Notes under the pieces: generated by a model
What the model saw: the letters and a program-made list of their open reading frames with translations, nothing else
Databases searched by the model: none
What the model was told of the DNA's origin: nothing
Position numbers and translations under genes: made by a program
Part shown: positions 1-5,842 of the stretch, in pieces
Numbering within the stretch: position 1 is the stretch's first letter
Layout: every line of letters begins with the position of its first letter
Source: Rhizobiaceae bacterium UBA1291
GTDB taxonomy: Bacteria > Pseudomonadota > Alphaproteobacteria > Rhizobiales > Rhizobiaceae
Direction of reading: 5' to 3'
Length of the DNA: 7,254 nucleotides
Assembly (NCBI GenBank): GCA_002307905.1
Contig: DBUL01000119.1
Location: 36,114 to 43,367, forward strand

Positions 1-291
1 CGCGCCGAATTCAAACCGGAAGATGCTGACGAAGTCCTTATGCTGAACGAACGCGGCGAGGTCTGCGAGGGCACCATCACCAATCTCTTCGCCGAGGTCG
101 AGGAAGGCCAATTCGTCACCCCGGCCCTGTCGAGCGGACTGCTCCCGGGCGTATTGCGCGCCGAACTCATTCGCGAACGCAAGGCCAGGAGCGAAGTGCT
201 GCGGCCCGAGGATCTGAAGTTTCGCAAGCTCTATGTCGGAAACTCGCTGCGCGGCCTGATCCGCGCCGAACTCGTGGAAGGTGACGCCTGA
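1..291 (+). CDS. Class-IV aminotransferase, PabC-like (3' part; 5' end outside window)
   Basis: The reading frame is open from base 1 and ends at TGA 289-291, giving the last 96 residues of a PLP-dependent fold-type IV enzyme. The family signature is visible: an E-G-T-I-T-N-L-F stretch (EGTITNLF), then a T-P-A-L-S-S-G-L-L-P-G-V-L-R stretch, which fits the E..(S/T)..N.F and L-P-G..R pattern that contacts PLP and substrate in this family. The PLP-binding lysine lies upstream of the window. Family members include 4-amino-4-deoxychorismate lyase (PabC, which forms p-aminobenzoate for folate), branched-chain aminotransferases and D-amino-acid transaminases. The short compact C-terminus makes PabC-like the best guess, but the fragment cannot decide substrate. 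The ATG at 40 is internal, because homology-like sequence continues upstream of it. The stop overlaps the next start by one base, so translation is probably coupled. Confidence 0.85.
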   Translation, partial: RAEFKPEDADEVLMLNERGEVCEGTITNLFAEVEEGQFVTPALSSGLLPGVLRAELIRERKARSEVLRPEDLKFRKLYVGNSLRGLIRAELVEGDA

Positions 292-575
292 TGTTCATCC
301 TCTCCCTCACCTACGTGAAGCCGCAGGAAGATGCCGATCGCCTGATGGAACCGCACATGACCTGGGTGATACAGGGCTATGACTCCGGCATGTTCCTCGC
401 GTCCGGCCGCAAGGTACCCCGCACCGGCGGCGTCATTCTTGCCAAGGGCGAACGGACAGACATCGAGGCCTTTGTCGCGGGCGATCCCTTCGCGGTTCAC
501 GGCGTGGCGGACTACGAAATAACGGAGGTTGCCATCACCACTGCCTTGCCTCAACTTGAGCTTCTCAAGGGGTGA
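291..575 (+). CDS. YciI family protein
   Basis: This 94-residue protein has the features of the YciI superfamily, a small dimeric alpha/beta (ferredoxin-like) fold related to muconolactone isomerase and the dehydrochlorinase TftG. His22 lies in an E-P-H-M-T-W segment, followed by an A-S-G-R-K segment (37-41) with a G-G at 46-47, and a D-P-F motif (65-67) with His70 and an A-D-Y-E-I strand. His22 is at the position of the conserved family histidine. Most members have no established substrate, so only a general enzymatic or small-molecule role can be proposed. The start ATG (291-293) shares its A with the upstream TGA. A GGAAGG sequence about 10 bases upstream, inside the aminotransferase gene, can serve as ribosome binding site. 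The tight overlap places it in an operon with the aminotransferase. Confidence 0.88.
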   Translation: MFILSLTYVKPQEDADRLMEPHMTWVIQGYDSGMFLASGRKVPRTGGVILAKGERTDIEAFVAGDPFAVHGVADYEITEVAITTALPQLELLKG

Positions 576-621
576 CGGCAACGACCTGTCGCCGACTACC
601 GCACGAGGTCTTCGACGGAAC

Positions 622-1515
622 ATGCCCACCTACGCACCCTATGCCAGCGACGCGACCAAGCCCTTCTCCATCGGCCTCTCGGCCCTGGATCCGAAGCGCT
701 GGATAGAGCCGGACGACGATCTCAAGCGCTATCTCGACGAAAAGCGGCGTCTCGAAGAGGACCACTTTGACGACATCTTCCGCGCCGCGCCGGAAAGCAT
801 CGACGCTCAGCAGGAATGTCTGGATCTACTTGTGGACCACTTGCTGCAGGCCCACGGCGACCGCTACAGCCGCTCAGGCTCGATAATGACCACGGCCGGC
901 CATGCCGTGGACCTTGCCGACGAAAGCCGCCCGCCGCTCCTGCGCGCCGGGTCGCTGGTTGAGGATGATCTGGTGATCCTGCGCAAGAAGCCCGACGGCT
1001 GGACGATCATCGCCGCCCATCTCGCCTTCCCCTCCTCCTGGTCGCTGGCGGAAAAATTCATGCGACCAATGGCCAAGGTCCACGCGCATGTGCCGGGCTT
1101 CGAGGGCGGCACGCGCAACGACACGCTCATCAACCGGGTGTTCGACAATCTCCAGCCGGACCTGCCGGCCGAGCGTTTCAACTGGTCGATCAACTGGCGT
1201 TATGCGCTCTATCATCCGGTCAGCGTCCGCCCGTCGACCGATCCGGCCTCCCGCGACATAGACCCGGCCAATGCCTTCGTCCGCGTCGAGCGCCAGACCC
1301 TGCGCAAGCTGAAGCAAACCGGCGACCTTGTCTTCACCATCCGCATCTATCTCGACCCCGTCGCCGTCTTCGAGCGACACCCCGACGGTGCGCGGATGGC
1401 GCAAGGTCTTGCCGCCCAGTTGGAGGCGATGACCGACGAGCAGATCGCCTACAAGGGGCTGGCCGAAAAACGCGAAGAACTGCTACGCTGCCTGCGCTCT
1501 GGCGCTTACGCGTGA
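622..1515 (+). CDS. DUF3445 / haem-dependent oxidative N-demethylase alpha-subunit-like protein
   Basis: This 297-residue protein matches what I know of the DUF3445 (HODM_asu-like) family. N-terminal segment F-S-I-G-L..L-D-P-K-R-W-I-E-P-D-D-D-L (residues 15-34) is typical, followed by an R-R-L-E-E helix, an F-P-S-S-W-S-L-A-E-K segment (136-145) with K-V-H-A-H-V-P (152-158), and R-V-E-R-Q-T-L-R-K-L..T-G near 221-234. Characterised relatives are haem proteins that oxidatively demethylate dimethylamine together with ferredoxin/flavin-reductase-type subunits; a related fungal branch also exists. No such partner is seen here, so the substrate is unknown. There is no signal peptide, so it should be cytoplasmic. 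I chose ATG 622 because the family-like sequence begins just after it; the frame is open back to a TTG at 529, but that start would overlap the YciI gene by 47 bases. The ribosome binding site before 622 is weak (GACGGA). It follows YciI by 46 bases and is probably cotranscribed. No clear intrinsic terminator follows. Confidence 0.8.
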   Translation: MPTYAPYASDATKPFSIGLSALDPKRWIEPDDDLKRYLDEKRRLEEDHFDDIFRAAPESIDAQQECLDLLVDHLLQAHGDRYSRSGSIMTTAGHAVDLADESRPPLLRAGSLVEDDLVILRKKPDGWTIIAAHLAFPSSWSLAEKFMRPMAKVHAHVPGFEGGTRNDTLINRVFDNLQPDLPAERFNWSINWRYALYHPVSVRPSTDPASRDIDPANAFVRVERQTLRKLKQTGDLVFTIRIYLDPVAVFERHPDGARMAQGLAAQLEAMTDEQIAYKGLAEKREELLRCLRSGAYA

Positions 1516-1596
1516 AAATCCGCCAGCAACGGGCATCGCGGCCGAAAAGCGCTCTTTATTGTGTCAGGCTTTTATGATCTAGAACCGCCGATATCA

Positions 1597-1631
1597 GCGG
1601 GCCCGGCCCGCATTGCAAGGAGAAGGCAATG
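1597..1631 (+). promoter_or_regulatory. Leader hairpins and Shine-Dalgarno region of hss
   Basis: A strong Shine-Dalgarno sequence (AAGGAG, 1617-1622) lies 6 bases before ATG 1629. It is held in the 9-base loop (1617-1625) of a perfect 6-bp inverted repeat, CATTGC (1611-1616) with GCAATG (1626-1631), so the start codon itself is in the 3' arm. Directly upstream is a second small hairpin, GCGGGC (1597-1602) with GCCCGC (1606-1611) and a 3-base loop; the two stems share base 1611. The pairing is seen directly. A role in translation control is inference only. Confidence 0.45.
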
Positions 1632-3074
1632 ACCAAGCAGACCTATCCGGTGTACGGCGAGATCACCGGCCCGATCGTCATGATCGGCTTTGGTTCGATC
1701 GGCCGCGGCACCCTGCCCCTGATCGAACGCCATTTCAAGTTCGACAAGAGCCGGATGGTGGTCATCGATCCGCGCAATGACGAAGCCGAGCTGCTCGCCA
1801 AGCATGGCGTGAAGCACATCCAAGCGCATGTTACGAAGGAAAACTACAAGCAGCTGCTGAAGCCGCTGCTGACCGAAGGCGCTGGCCAGGGCTTCCTGGT
1901 CAACCTCTCGGTCGATACCGGTTCGGTCGACCTGATGCGCTTCTGCCGCAAGCTTGACGTTCTCTACATAGACACCGTTATCGAGCCGTGGCTCGGCTTC
2001 TACTTCGACAAGAGCATGAAGAATTCCGAGCGCACCAACTACGCGCTGCGCGAAACCCTTCGTGCCGAAAAGAACAAGAACCCGGGCGGCACCACCGCCG
2101 TGTCCACCTGCGGCGCAAATCCGGGCATGGTCTCCTGGTTCGTCAAGCAGGCACTCGTCAACCTCGCCAACGAGACCGGCCTGAAGTTTGAAGAGCCGAT
2201 AGCCGACGATCGCGAAGGCTGGGCCAAGCTGATGAAGAAGCTCGGGGTCAAGGGCGTGCACATCGCCGAGCGCGACACCCAACGCACCAAGAACCCGAAG
2301 CCACTGAACGTTTTCTGGAACACCTGGTCTGTCGAAGGCTTCATCTCGGAAGGCCTGCAGCCCGCCGAACTCGGCTGGGGTACCCATGAGAACTGGATGC
2401 CGAAGAACGCCAAGAAGCACAAGAAGGGCTGCAAGGCGGGGATCTACCTCGAGCAGCCGGGCGCCAACACCCGTGTGCGTACCTGGTGCCCGACCCCCGG
2501 CCCGCAATACGGCTTCCTGGTCACCCACAACGAATCGATCTCGATCGCCGACTACTACACGGTCCGCGACAAGGACGGCGAAGTGACCTACCGTCCGACC
2601 TGCCATTATGCCTATCACCCGGCCAATGACGCCGTGCTCTCGCTGCACGAGATGTTCGGTAATGGCGGCAATGCCCAGCCTGTGCTGCACGTTCTTGACG
2701 AGAACGAACTGGTCGACGGCGTCGATGAACTCGGTGTGCTGCTCTACGGCCACGAGAAGAATGCCTACTGGTACGGTTCGCGCCTGTCGCTGGAAGAAAC
2801 CCGCCGCATCGCCCCCTACCAGAACGCCACCGGCCTGCAGGTCAGCTCGGCCGTTCTGGCCGGCATGGTCTGGGCACTGGAGAACCCCAAGGCTGGCATC
2901 GTCGAAGCCGACGAAGTCGACTACAAGCGCTGCCTCGAAGTGCAGGCGCAGTATCTCGGCCCGGTCGAGGGACACTACACAGACTGGACCCCGCTTGATG
3001 GTCGACCGGGCCTTTTCCCGGAAGACATCGACACCAAGGATCCGTGGCAGTTCAAGAACGTCCTCGTTCGCTAA
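1629..3074 (+). CDS. hss: Homospermidine synthase
   Basis: This 481-residue protein is a bacterial homospermidine synthase (EC 2.5.1.44), which makes sym-homospermidine from putrescine, using NAD+ as a cofactor in an oxidation-reduction cycle. It is cytoplasmic and belongs to the saccharopine dehydrogenase-like Rossmann superfamily. A dinucleotide-binding loop G-F-G-S-I-G-R-G is at residues 20-27, with an acidic V-V-I-D-P strand end at 44-48 that fits NAD over NADP. Compared from memory with the Blastochloris viridis enzyme (E210, W229, E237, H296 around the active site), this protein has E214, W233, E241 and H300, a constant offset of four. The C-G-A-N-P-G motif (161-166) is also typical. 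Full length, no lesion. The ATG has a strong Shine-Dalgarno. Homospermidine is a characteristic polyamine of rhizobia. A strong terminator follows, and a 113-base gap precedes it, so it is probably transcribed alone. Confidence 0.96.
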   Translation: MTKQTYPVYGEITGPIVMIGFGSIGRGTLPLIERHFKFDKSRMVVIDPRNDEAELLAKHGVKHIQAHVTKENYKQLLKPLLTEGAGQGFLVNLSVDTGSVDLMRFCRKLDVLYIDTVIEPWLGFYFDKSMKNSERTNYALRETLRAEKNKNPGGTTAVSTCGANPGMVSWFVKQALVNLANETGLKFEEPIADDREGWAKLMKKLGVKGVHIAERDTQRTKNPKPLNVFWNTWSVEGFISEGLQPAELGWGTHENWMPKNAKKHKKGCKAGIYLEQPGANTRVRTWCPTPGPQYGFLVTHNESISIADYYTVRDKDGEVTYRPTCHYAYHPANDAVLSLHEMFGNGGNAQPVLHVLDENELVDGVDELGVLLYGHEKNAYWYGSRLSLEETRRIAPYQNATGLQVSSAVLAGMVWALENPKAGIVEADEVDYKRCLEVQAQYLGPVEGHYTDWTPLDGRPGLFPEDIDTKDPWQFKNVLVR

Positions 3075-3099
3075 ATTTGTTTCTGCAGACGGCAAGTTC

Positions 3100-3127
3100 G
3101 CCCGCCGCTCCAAGCGGCGGGCTTTCT
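3100..3127 (+). terminator. Intrinsic terminator of hss
   Basis: A perfect 10-bp GC-rich stem (GCCCGCCGCT at 3100-3109 with AGCGGCGGGC at 3113-3122) encloses a 3-base CCA loop and is followed by TTTCT. It lies 25 bases after the hss stop codon, the expected place for a factor-independent terminator. Confidence 0.9.
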
Positions 3128-3199
3128 GTTGCCAAATGTCAATAAGTTGCCGCTAATCCTGCATATCCCCCCTCCACAAGGAGCGGCGGACTTGCTTTC

Positions 3200-3220
3200 A
3201 CCATGTCTTCGCGGCATGGT
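3200..3220 (+). other. Small inverted repeat upstream of omp10
   Basis: ACCATG (3200-3205) pairs with CATGGT (3215-3220), and T3206/G3214 plus C3207/G3213 can extend the stem around a 5-base loop. It sits about 60 bases before the omp10 start. It could be a 5' leader hairpin or a protein-binding palindrome, but a 6-bp repeat of this kind can arise by chance. The rest of the 3128-3281 gap shows no convincing promoter by eye. Confidence 0.25.
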
Positions 3221-3281
3221 TTGGCGAAATCAGTCAGGCATTTCAACGTCGCGGGGCGAAAGCGACAGGCAGGAGACGGTA

Positions 3282-3647
3282 ATGAAAATCAAGTCTATTG
3301 TAGCATTGCTGGCATGCACCGGGACGCTGGCCGCCTGCTCCTCGACCGGTCCGCGGCAGCCCCTTCCTCCGGTTCGTCAGGCGCCGACCGTCGATGGCGC
3401 GTGGGTCGATCCGAACGGCATCGTCTCGACCTTCCGGGCAGGCACATTCTCCACCCGCACGACCGACAGCAACCAGTTGCTCGCATCCGGCACCTATATG
3501 ATGGTTTCGGATCGGCTCGTCGAAATCAACATGACCTCGCTGGTGCGCAACACCCAGTCCAAGGTAAATTGCGCCCTGGTGACGCCGAGCCAGCTGAACT
3601 GCACGTCCGACGCCGGTTCTCAGTTCTCGCTTGCCCGCCGCGGTTGA
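3282..3647 (+). CDS. omp10: Omp10-type outer membrane lipoprotein
   Basis: This 121-residue protein starts with a lipoprotein signal peptide: two lysines (K2, K4), a hydrophobic stretch (I6-A11), and the lipobox L-A-A-C (16-19), so processing should leave lipidated Cys19. Ser at +2 would allow outer-membrane sorting under the E. coli Lol rule. After a proline-rich linker comes a small domain with [10 protein letters not shown] (39-48), F-S-T-R-T-T-D (56-62), [11 protein letters not shown] (79-89) and K-V-N-C-A-L-V..S-Q-L-N-C-T-S (94-109), which I recognise as the pattern of Brucella Omp10 and its rhizobial homologues. Cys97 and Cys107 could form a disulfide. Omp10 is a surface-associated lipoprotein and antigen in Brucella; its molecular role is not established. 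I chose ATG 3282 because it gives a complete signal peptide and has AGGAG 6 bases upstream; the frame is open further back, but with no signal-like sequence. It is flanked by terminators and looks monocistronic. Confidence 0.88.
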   Translation: MKIKSIVALLACTGTLAACSSTGPRQPLPPVRQAPTVDGAWVDPNGIVSTFRAGTFSTRTTDSNQLLASGTYMMVSDRLVEINMTSLVRNTQSKVNCALVTPSQLNCTSDAGSQFSLARRG

Positions 3648-3675
3648 GCGCGGGCTCCAGCATAATTCCATGACG

Positions 3676-3707
3676 ACCGGTCGGCGGCGACGCTGGCCGG
3701 TTTTTTT
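3676..3707 (+). terminator. Intrinsic terminator of omp10
   Basis: An 11-bp stem (3676-3686 with 3691-3701, including two G-U pairs in RNA) is closed by a GCGA tetraloop of the stable GNRA class and runs directly into a T tract (3701-3707). It begins 29 bases after the omp10 stop codon. Confidence 0.9.
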
Positions 3708-3853
3708 GTCACCAGCACAGGCTTTGTCTTGGCGCCGTTTTCCTCTTGCAGTTGCCCCGACTTGGTGAAAACATCGCTTCGACTAAGACTTTTGAACACG
3801 CGGGAATGCCGCACGGCACCTCGGAATTCTATTTTGAAAACAGGAGAAAAGCG

Positions 3854-5716
3854 ATGTTGAGACACCTGCGATCTGGTTTATTGAGCGCTTCCGTGCTTGC
3901 CCTGTCAACCAGCGCTGCCTTCGCTGATTTCGAGCTGAACATCCTCCACACCAACGATTTCCACTCGCGGATCGAAGAGATCAACAAGTATGATTCGACT
4001 TGCAGCGCCGAGGAAGCTGGCAAGAATGAGTGCTTCGGCGGCATAGCCCGCATGAAAACCGCCATCGATGCCCGCAAGGCGGAACTGAAGGATACCAACG
4101 TCCTGGTGCTCGACGCCGGCGACCAGTTCCAGGGCTCGCTGTTCTACACGACATACAAAAGCGCCCCGATCGCTGAGTTCATGAACGACATCGGCTACGA
4201 TGCGATGGCCATCGGCAACCACGAATTCGACGATGGTCCGGAGGAACTGGCGCGCTTCATCGACGCCTTGAAGTTCCCGATGGTCTCCGGCAACGTTCTG
4301 GCCGGCCTCAACACGCCGATCGCCGAAAAATACAAACCCTACATCATCAAGGAATTCGGCGCGGAAAAGGTCGCCGTCGTCTCGGTCCTCGCGACCGACA
4401 CCGACGAGACCTCGTCGCCCGGCCAAGACGTGCTCTTCATCGACGAGATCGGCTATCTGAAGGATGCCGTGAAGGAGATCGAGGCGGCCGGCGTCAACAA
4501 GATCGTGCTTCTTTCGCATGTCGGCTATGTCAAGGATCAGGAGATCGCCAAGGCCGTCGATGGAATCGACGTGATCGTCGGTGGCCACAGCCATACCCTG
4601 CTGTCCTCGACCGACGAAAAGGCAGTTGGCCCCTATCCGACACTGGTAAAGAATCCCTCCGGCCAGGACGTGCCGATCGTCACGGCCTACGCCTATTCCA
4701 AGTATCTCGGCGACCTGAAGGTCGTGTTCGATGACGCGGGCGCCATCAAGACTGCCGAGGGAGCGCCAAAGCTGCTCGACCACTCCGTTGCGCCTGATGC
4801 AGCCTATGTAGCCAAGGTCGCCGAACTCGGCGCGCCGATCGAAGAACTGAAGATGAAGGAAATCGGCGAGACCACGGATGTCATCGACGGTTCGCGCGAA
4901 GTCTGCCGCACGGCAGAATGCACGATGGGCAATCTCGTCGCCGACGCTATGGTCGACCGCGTAAAGGATCAGGGGACAACGATCGCCATCCAGAACGGCG
5001 GCGGCCTGCGTGCCTCGATCGATGCCGGCACTGTCACCATGGGCGAAGCCCTGACCGTCCTACCCTTCCAGAACACGCTCGCCACGTTCAAGCTCAAGGG
5101 CTCCGACATTGTCGCGGCACTCGAGAACGGCCTCGGCCAGATCGAGGAAGGTGCCGGCCGCTTCCCGCAGGTCTCCGGTCTGAAGTATTCGTTCGACAAG
5201 TCGAAGCCGGCTGGCAGCCGCGTCGTCTCGGTCGAGGTGAAGGAAGGCGACGGCTTCGTCGCGCTCGATCCGGAAAAGCTCTACGGCATTGCCACCAACA
5301 ACTACATGCGCGCCGGCGGCGACGGCTACAAGATCTTCGCCACGGCAGGCCAGAACGCCTATGACTTCGGTCCAGGCCTCGAAACCGTCCTGGCCGACTA
5401 CATTGCCAAGAACAGCCCCTACAAGCCATACACCGACGGCCGCATTACCGAAGTCGCGGCAACTGTAACGCCTGCGGCAACCACCGAAGCTCCGGCTACG
5501 ACAACCGAGGCGCCCGCGACTACCGCCCCGGCCGCCAGCGACGCCGTGGCGGGGACCGCGAAGACGTACACGGTCGTCCGCGGCGACAGCCTTTGGAAGA
5601 TTGCGCTCGCCACCTATGGTGACGGCAATCTGTGGACCAAGATTGCAGAAGCCAACAAGCTGAGGAATCCGAACGTGATCGGGGTCGGCGACGAACTCGA
5701 GCTTCCCGCCAACTAG
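3854..5716 (+). CDS. Secreted 5'-nucleotidase (UshA-like) with C-terminal LysM domain
   Basis: This 620-residue protein has a Sec signal peptide (R3/R6, hydrophobic core 9-23, predicted cut after A-F-A at 24). A calcineurin-like metallophosphatase domain follows (about 25-250) with the dimetal ligands in place: D35 and H37 (H-T-N-D-F-H), D90 (G-D-Q), N122-H123 (G-N-H-E-F-D), H222, and H245/H247 (G-G-H-S-H-T). The nucleotidase C-terminal substrate-binding domain (about 340-525) has M-G-N-L-V-A-D-A, N-G-G-G-L-R (381-386), L-P-F-Q-N-T-L and A-G-G-D-G-Y. The family hydrolyses nucleotides, and sometimes UDP-sugars, in the periplasm for nucleoside and phosphate salvage. An Ala/Thr/Pro/Glu-rich linker with a T-E-A-P-A-T-T repeat (534-568) leads to a LysM domain (571-618), which should bind peptidoglycan. 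Cys50/Cys60 and Cys351/Cys356 are possible disulfides. ATG 3854 is chosen because it begins the signal peptide and has AGGAG 7 bases upstream; a TTG at 3746 would bury the signal. The 3708-3853 gap holds no convincing promoter that I could see. Confidence 0.93.
   Translation: MLRHLRSGLLSASVLALSTSAAFADFELNILHTNDFHSRIEEINKYDSTCSAEEAGKNECFGGIARMKTAIDARKAELKDTNVLVLDAGDQFQGSLFYTTYKSAPIAEFMNDIGYDAMAIGNHEFDDGPEELARFIDALKFPMVSGNVLAGLNTPIAEKYKPYIIKEFGAEKVAVVSVLATDTDETSSPGQDVLFIDEIGYLKDAVKEIEAAGVNKIVLLSHVGYVKDQEIAKAVDGIDVIVGGHSHTLLSSTDEKAVGPYPTLVKNPSGQDVPIVTAYAYSKYLGDLKVVFDDAGAIKTAEGAPKLLDHSVAPDAAYVAKVAELGAPIEELKMKEIGETTDVIDGSREVCRTAECTMGNLVADAMVDRVKDQGTTIAIQNGGGLRASIDAGTVTMGEALTVLPFQNTLATFKLKGSDIVAALENGLGQIEEGAGRFPQVSGLKYSFDKSKPAGSRVVSVEVKEGDGFVALDPEKLYGIATNNYMRAGGDGYKIFATAGQNAYDFGPGLETVLADYIAKNSPYKPYTDGRITEVAATVTPAATTEAPATTTEAPATTAPAASDAVAGTAKTYTVVRGDSLWKIALATYGDGNLWTKIAEANKLRNPNVIGVGDELELPAN
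5453..5557 (+). repeat. Low-complexity Ala/Thr/Pro linker-coding segment with a short degenerate repeat
   Basis: This segment within the nucleotidase gene encodes residues 534-568. The core reads A-T-T-E-A-P-A-T-T-T-E-A-P-A-T-T, about two copies of a 7-residue T-T-E-A-P-A-T unit, then Ala-rich sequence. The codons vary between copies, so the repeat is kept at protein level and is not a fresh DNA duplication. It is the expected flexible spacer between the catalytic domain and LysM, and its length may vary between strains. Confidence 0.7.
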
Positions 5717-5740
5717 GGGGGCGGTATGCCGCAGCTGTGG

Positions 5741-5771
5741 AACCGGTGCGGGCTTTCCCGTGCCGGTTTTT
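5741..5771 (+). terminator. Intrinsic terminator of the 5'-nucleotidase gene
   Basis: A 12-bp stem (5741-5752 with 5757-5768, including two adjacent G-U type pairs in the middle) closes a CTTT loop and ends in a T run (5767-5771). It begins 24 bases after the TAG stop, so hemH probably needs a promoter of its own in the roughly 70 bases that follow or depends on read-through. Confidence 0.88.
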
Positions 5772-5794
5772 GCTTTTAAAGGATGATCCCGAAA

Positions 5795-5824
5795 GCGCTC
5801 TCCAACGTATTGGATATCGAGCGC
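5795..5824 (+). promoter_or_regulatory. Bulged hairpin in the hemH leader
   Basis: GCGCTC (5795-5800) pairs with GAGCGC (5819-5824). Directly inside, TCCAA (5801-5805) pairs with TTGGA (5810-5814) around a CGTA loop, and TATC (5815-5818) is left as a 3' bulge. This gives 11 Watson-Crick pairs. It ends 18 bases before the chosen hemH ATG and just before its AGGA ribosome binding site (5832-5835). It could be an RNA leader structure, an operator, or a copy of a dispersed intergenic element. It does not look like the rhizobial Irr box. No function is shown. Confidence 0.4.
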
Positions 5825-5842
5825 CATCAGCAGGATTTCGAC

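Noticed and set aside
8..13. GAATTC near the left edge as a cloning-site junction
   Set aside because: It is in frame within credible aminotransferase coding sequence (A-E-F-K-P), so it is most simply genomic.
529..621. N-terminal extension of the DUF3445 protein from TTG 529
   Set aside because: It needs a rare start codon inside the YciI gene and adds 31 residues with no family-like sequence. A GGAGGT sequence touches the TTG directly, so it is too close to act as its ribosome binding site.
1573..1578. TATGAT as a -10 box for hss
   Set aside because: The hexamer is good, but no acceptable -35 element lies 16-18 bases upstream, so it is not listed as a promoter.
1572..3113. 513-residue open frame on the - strand, longer than hss itself
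   Set aside because: It lies fully antisense to hss, whose product is recognised over its whole length. The frame stays open because of GC-rich third positions, and its Val/Gly/Asp/Ala/His-rich translation resembles no family I know.
3203..3673. Frame of 156 codons overlapping omp10 in another + frame
   Set aside because: The omp10 frame has a lipoprotein signal, recognisable family motifs and a ribosome binding site; the overlapping frame has none of these.
3706..3730. Possible Pho box (TTGTCAC and TTGTCTT) upstream of the 5'-nucleotidase
   Set aside because: The two half-sites are 18 bases apart, not the 11-base direct-repeat period expected for PhoB, and they overlap the end of the omp10 terminator.
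5772..5842. Irr or anaerobic (FNR-type) box upstream of hemH
   Set aside because: No TTTAGAA/TTCTAAA-like or TTGAT-N4-ATCAA-like sequence is present; only the hairpin described in the features is seen.
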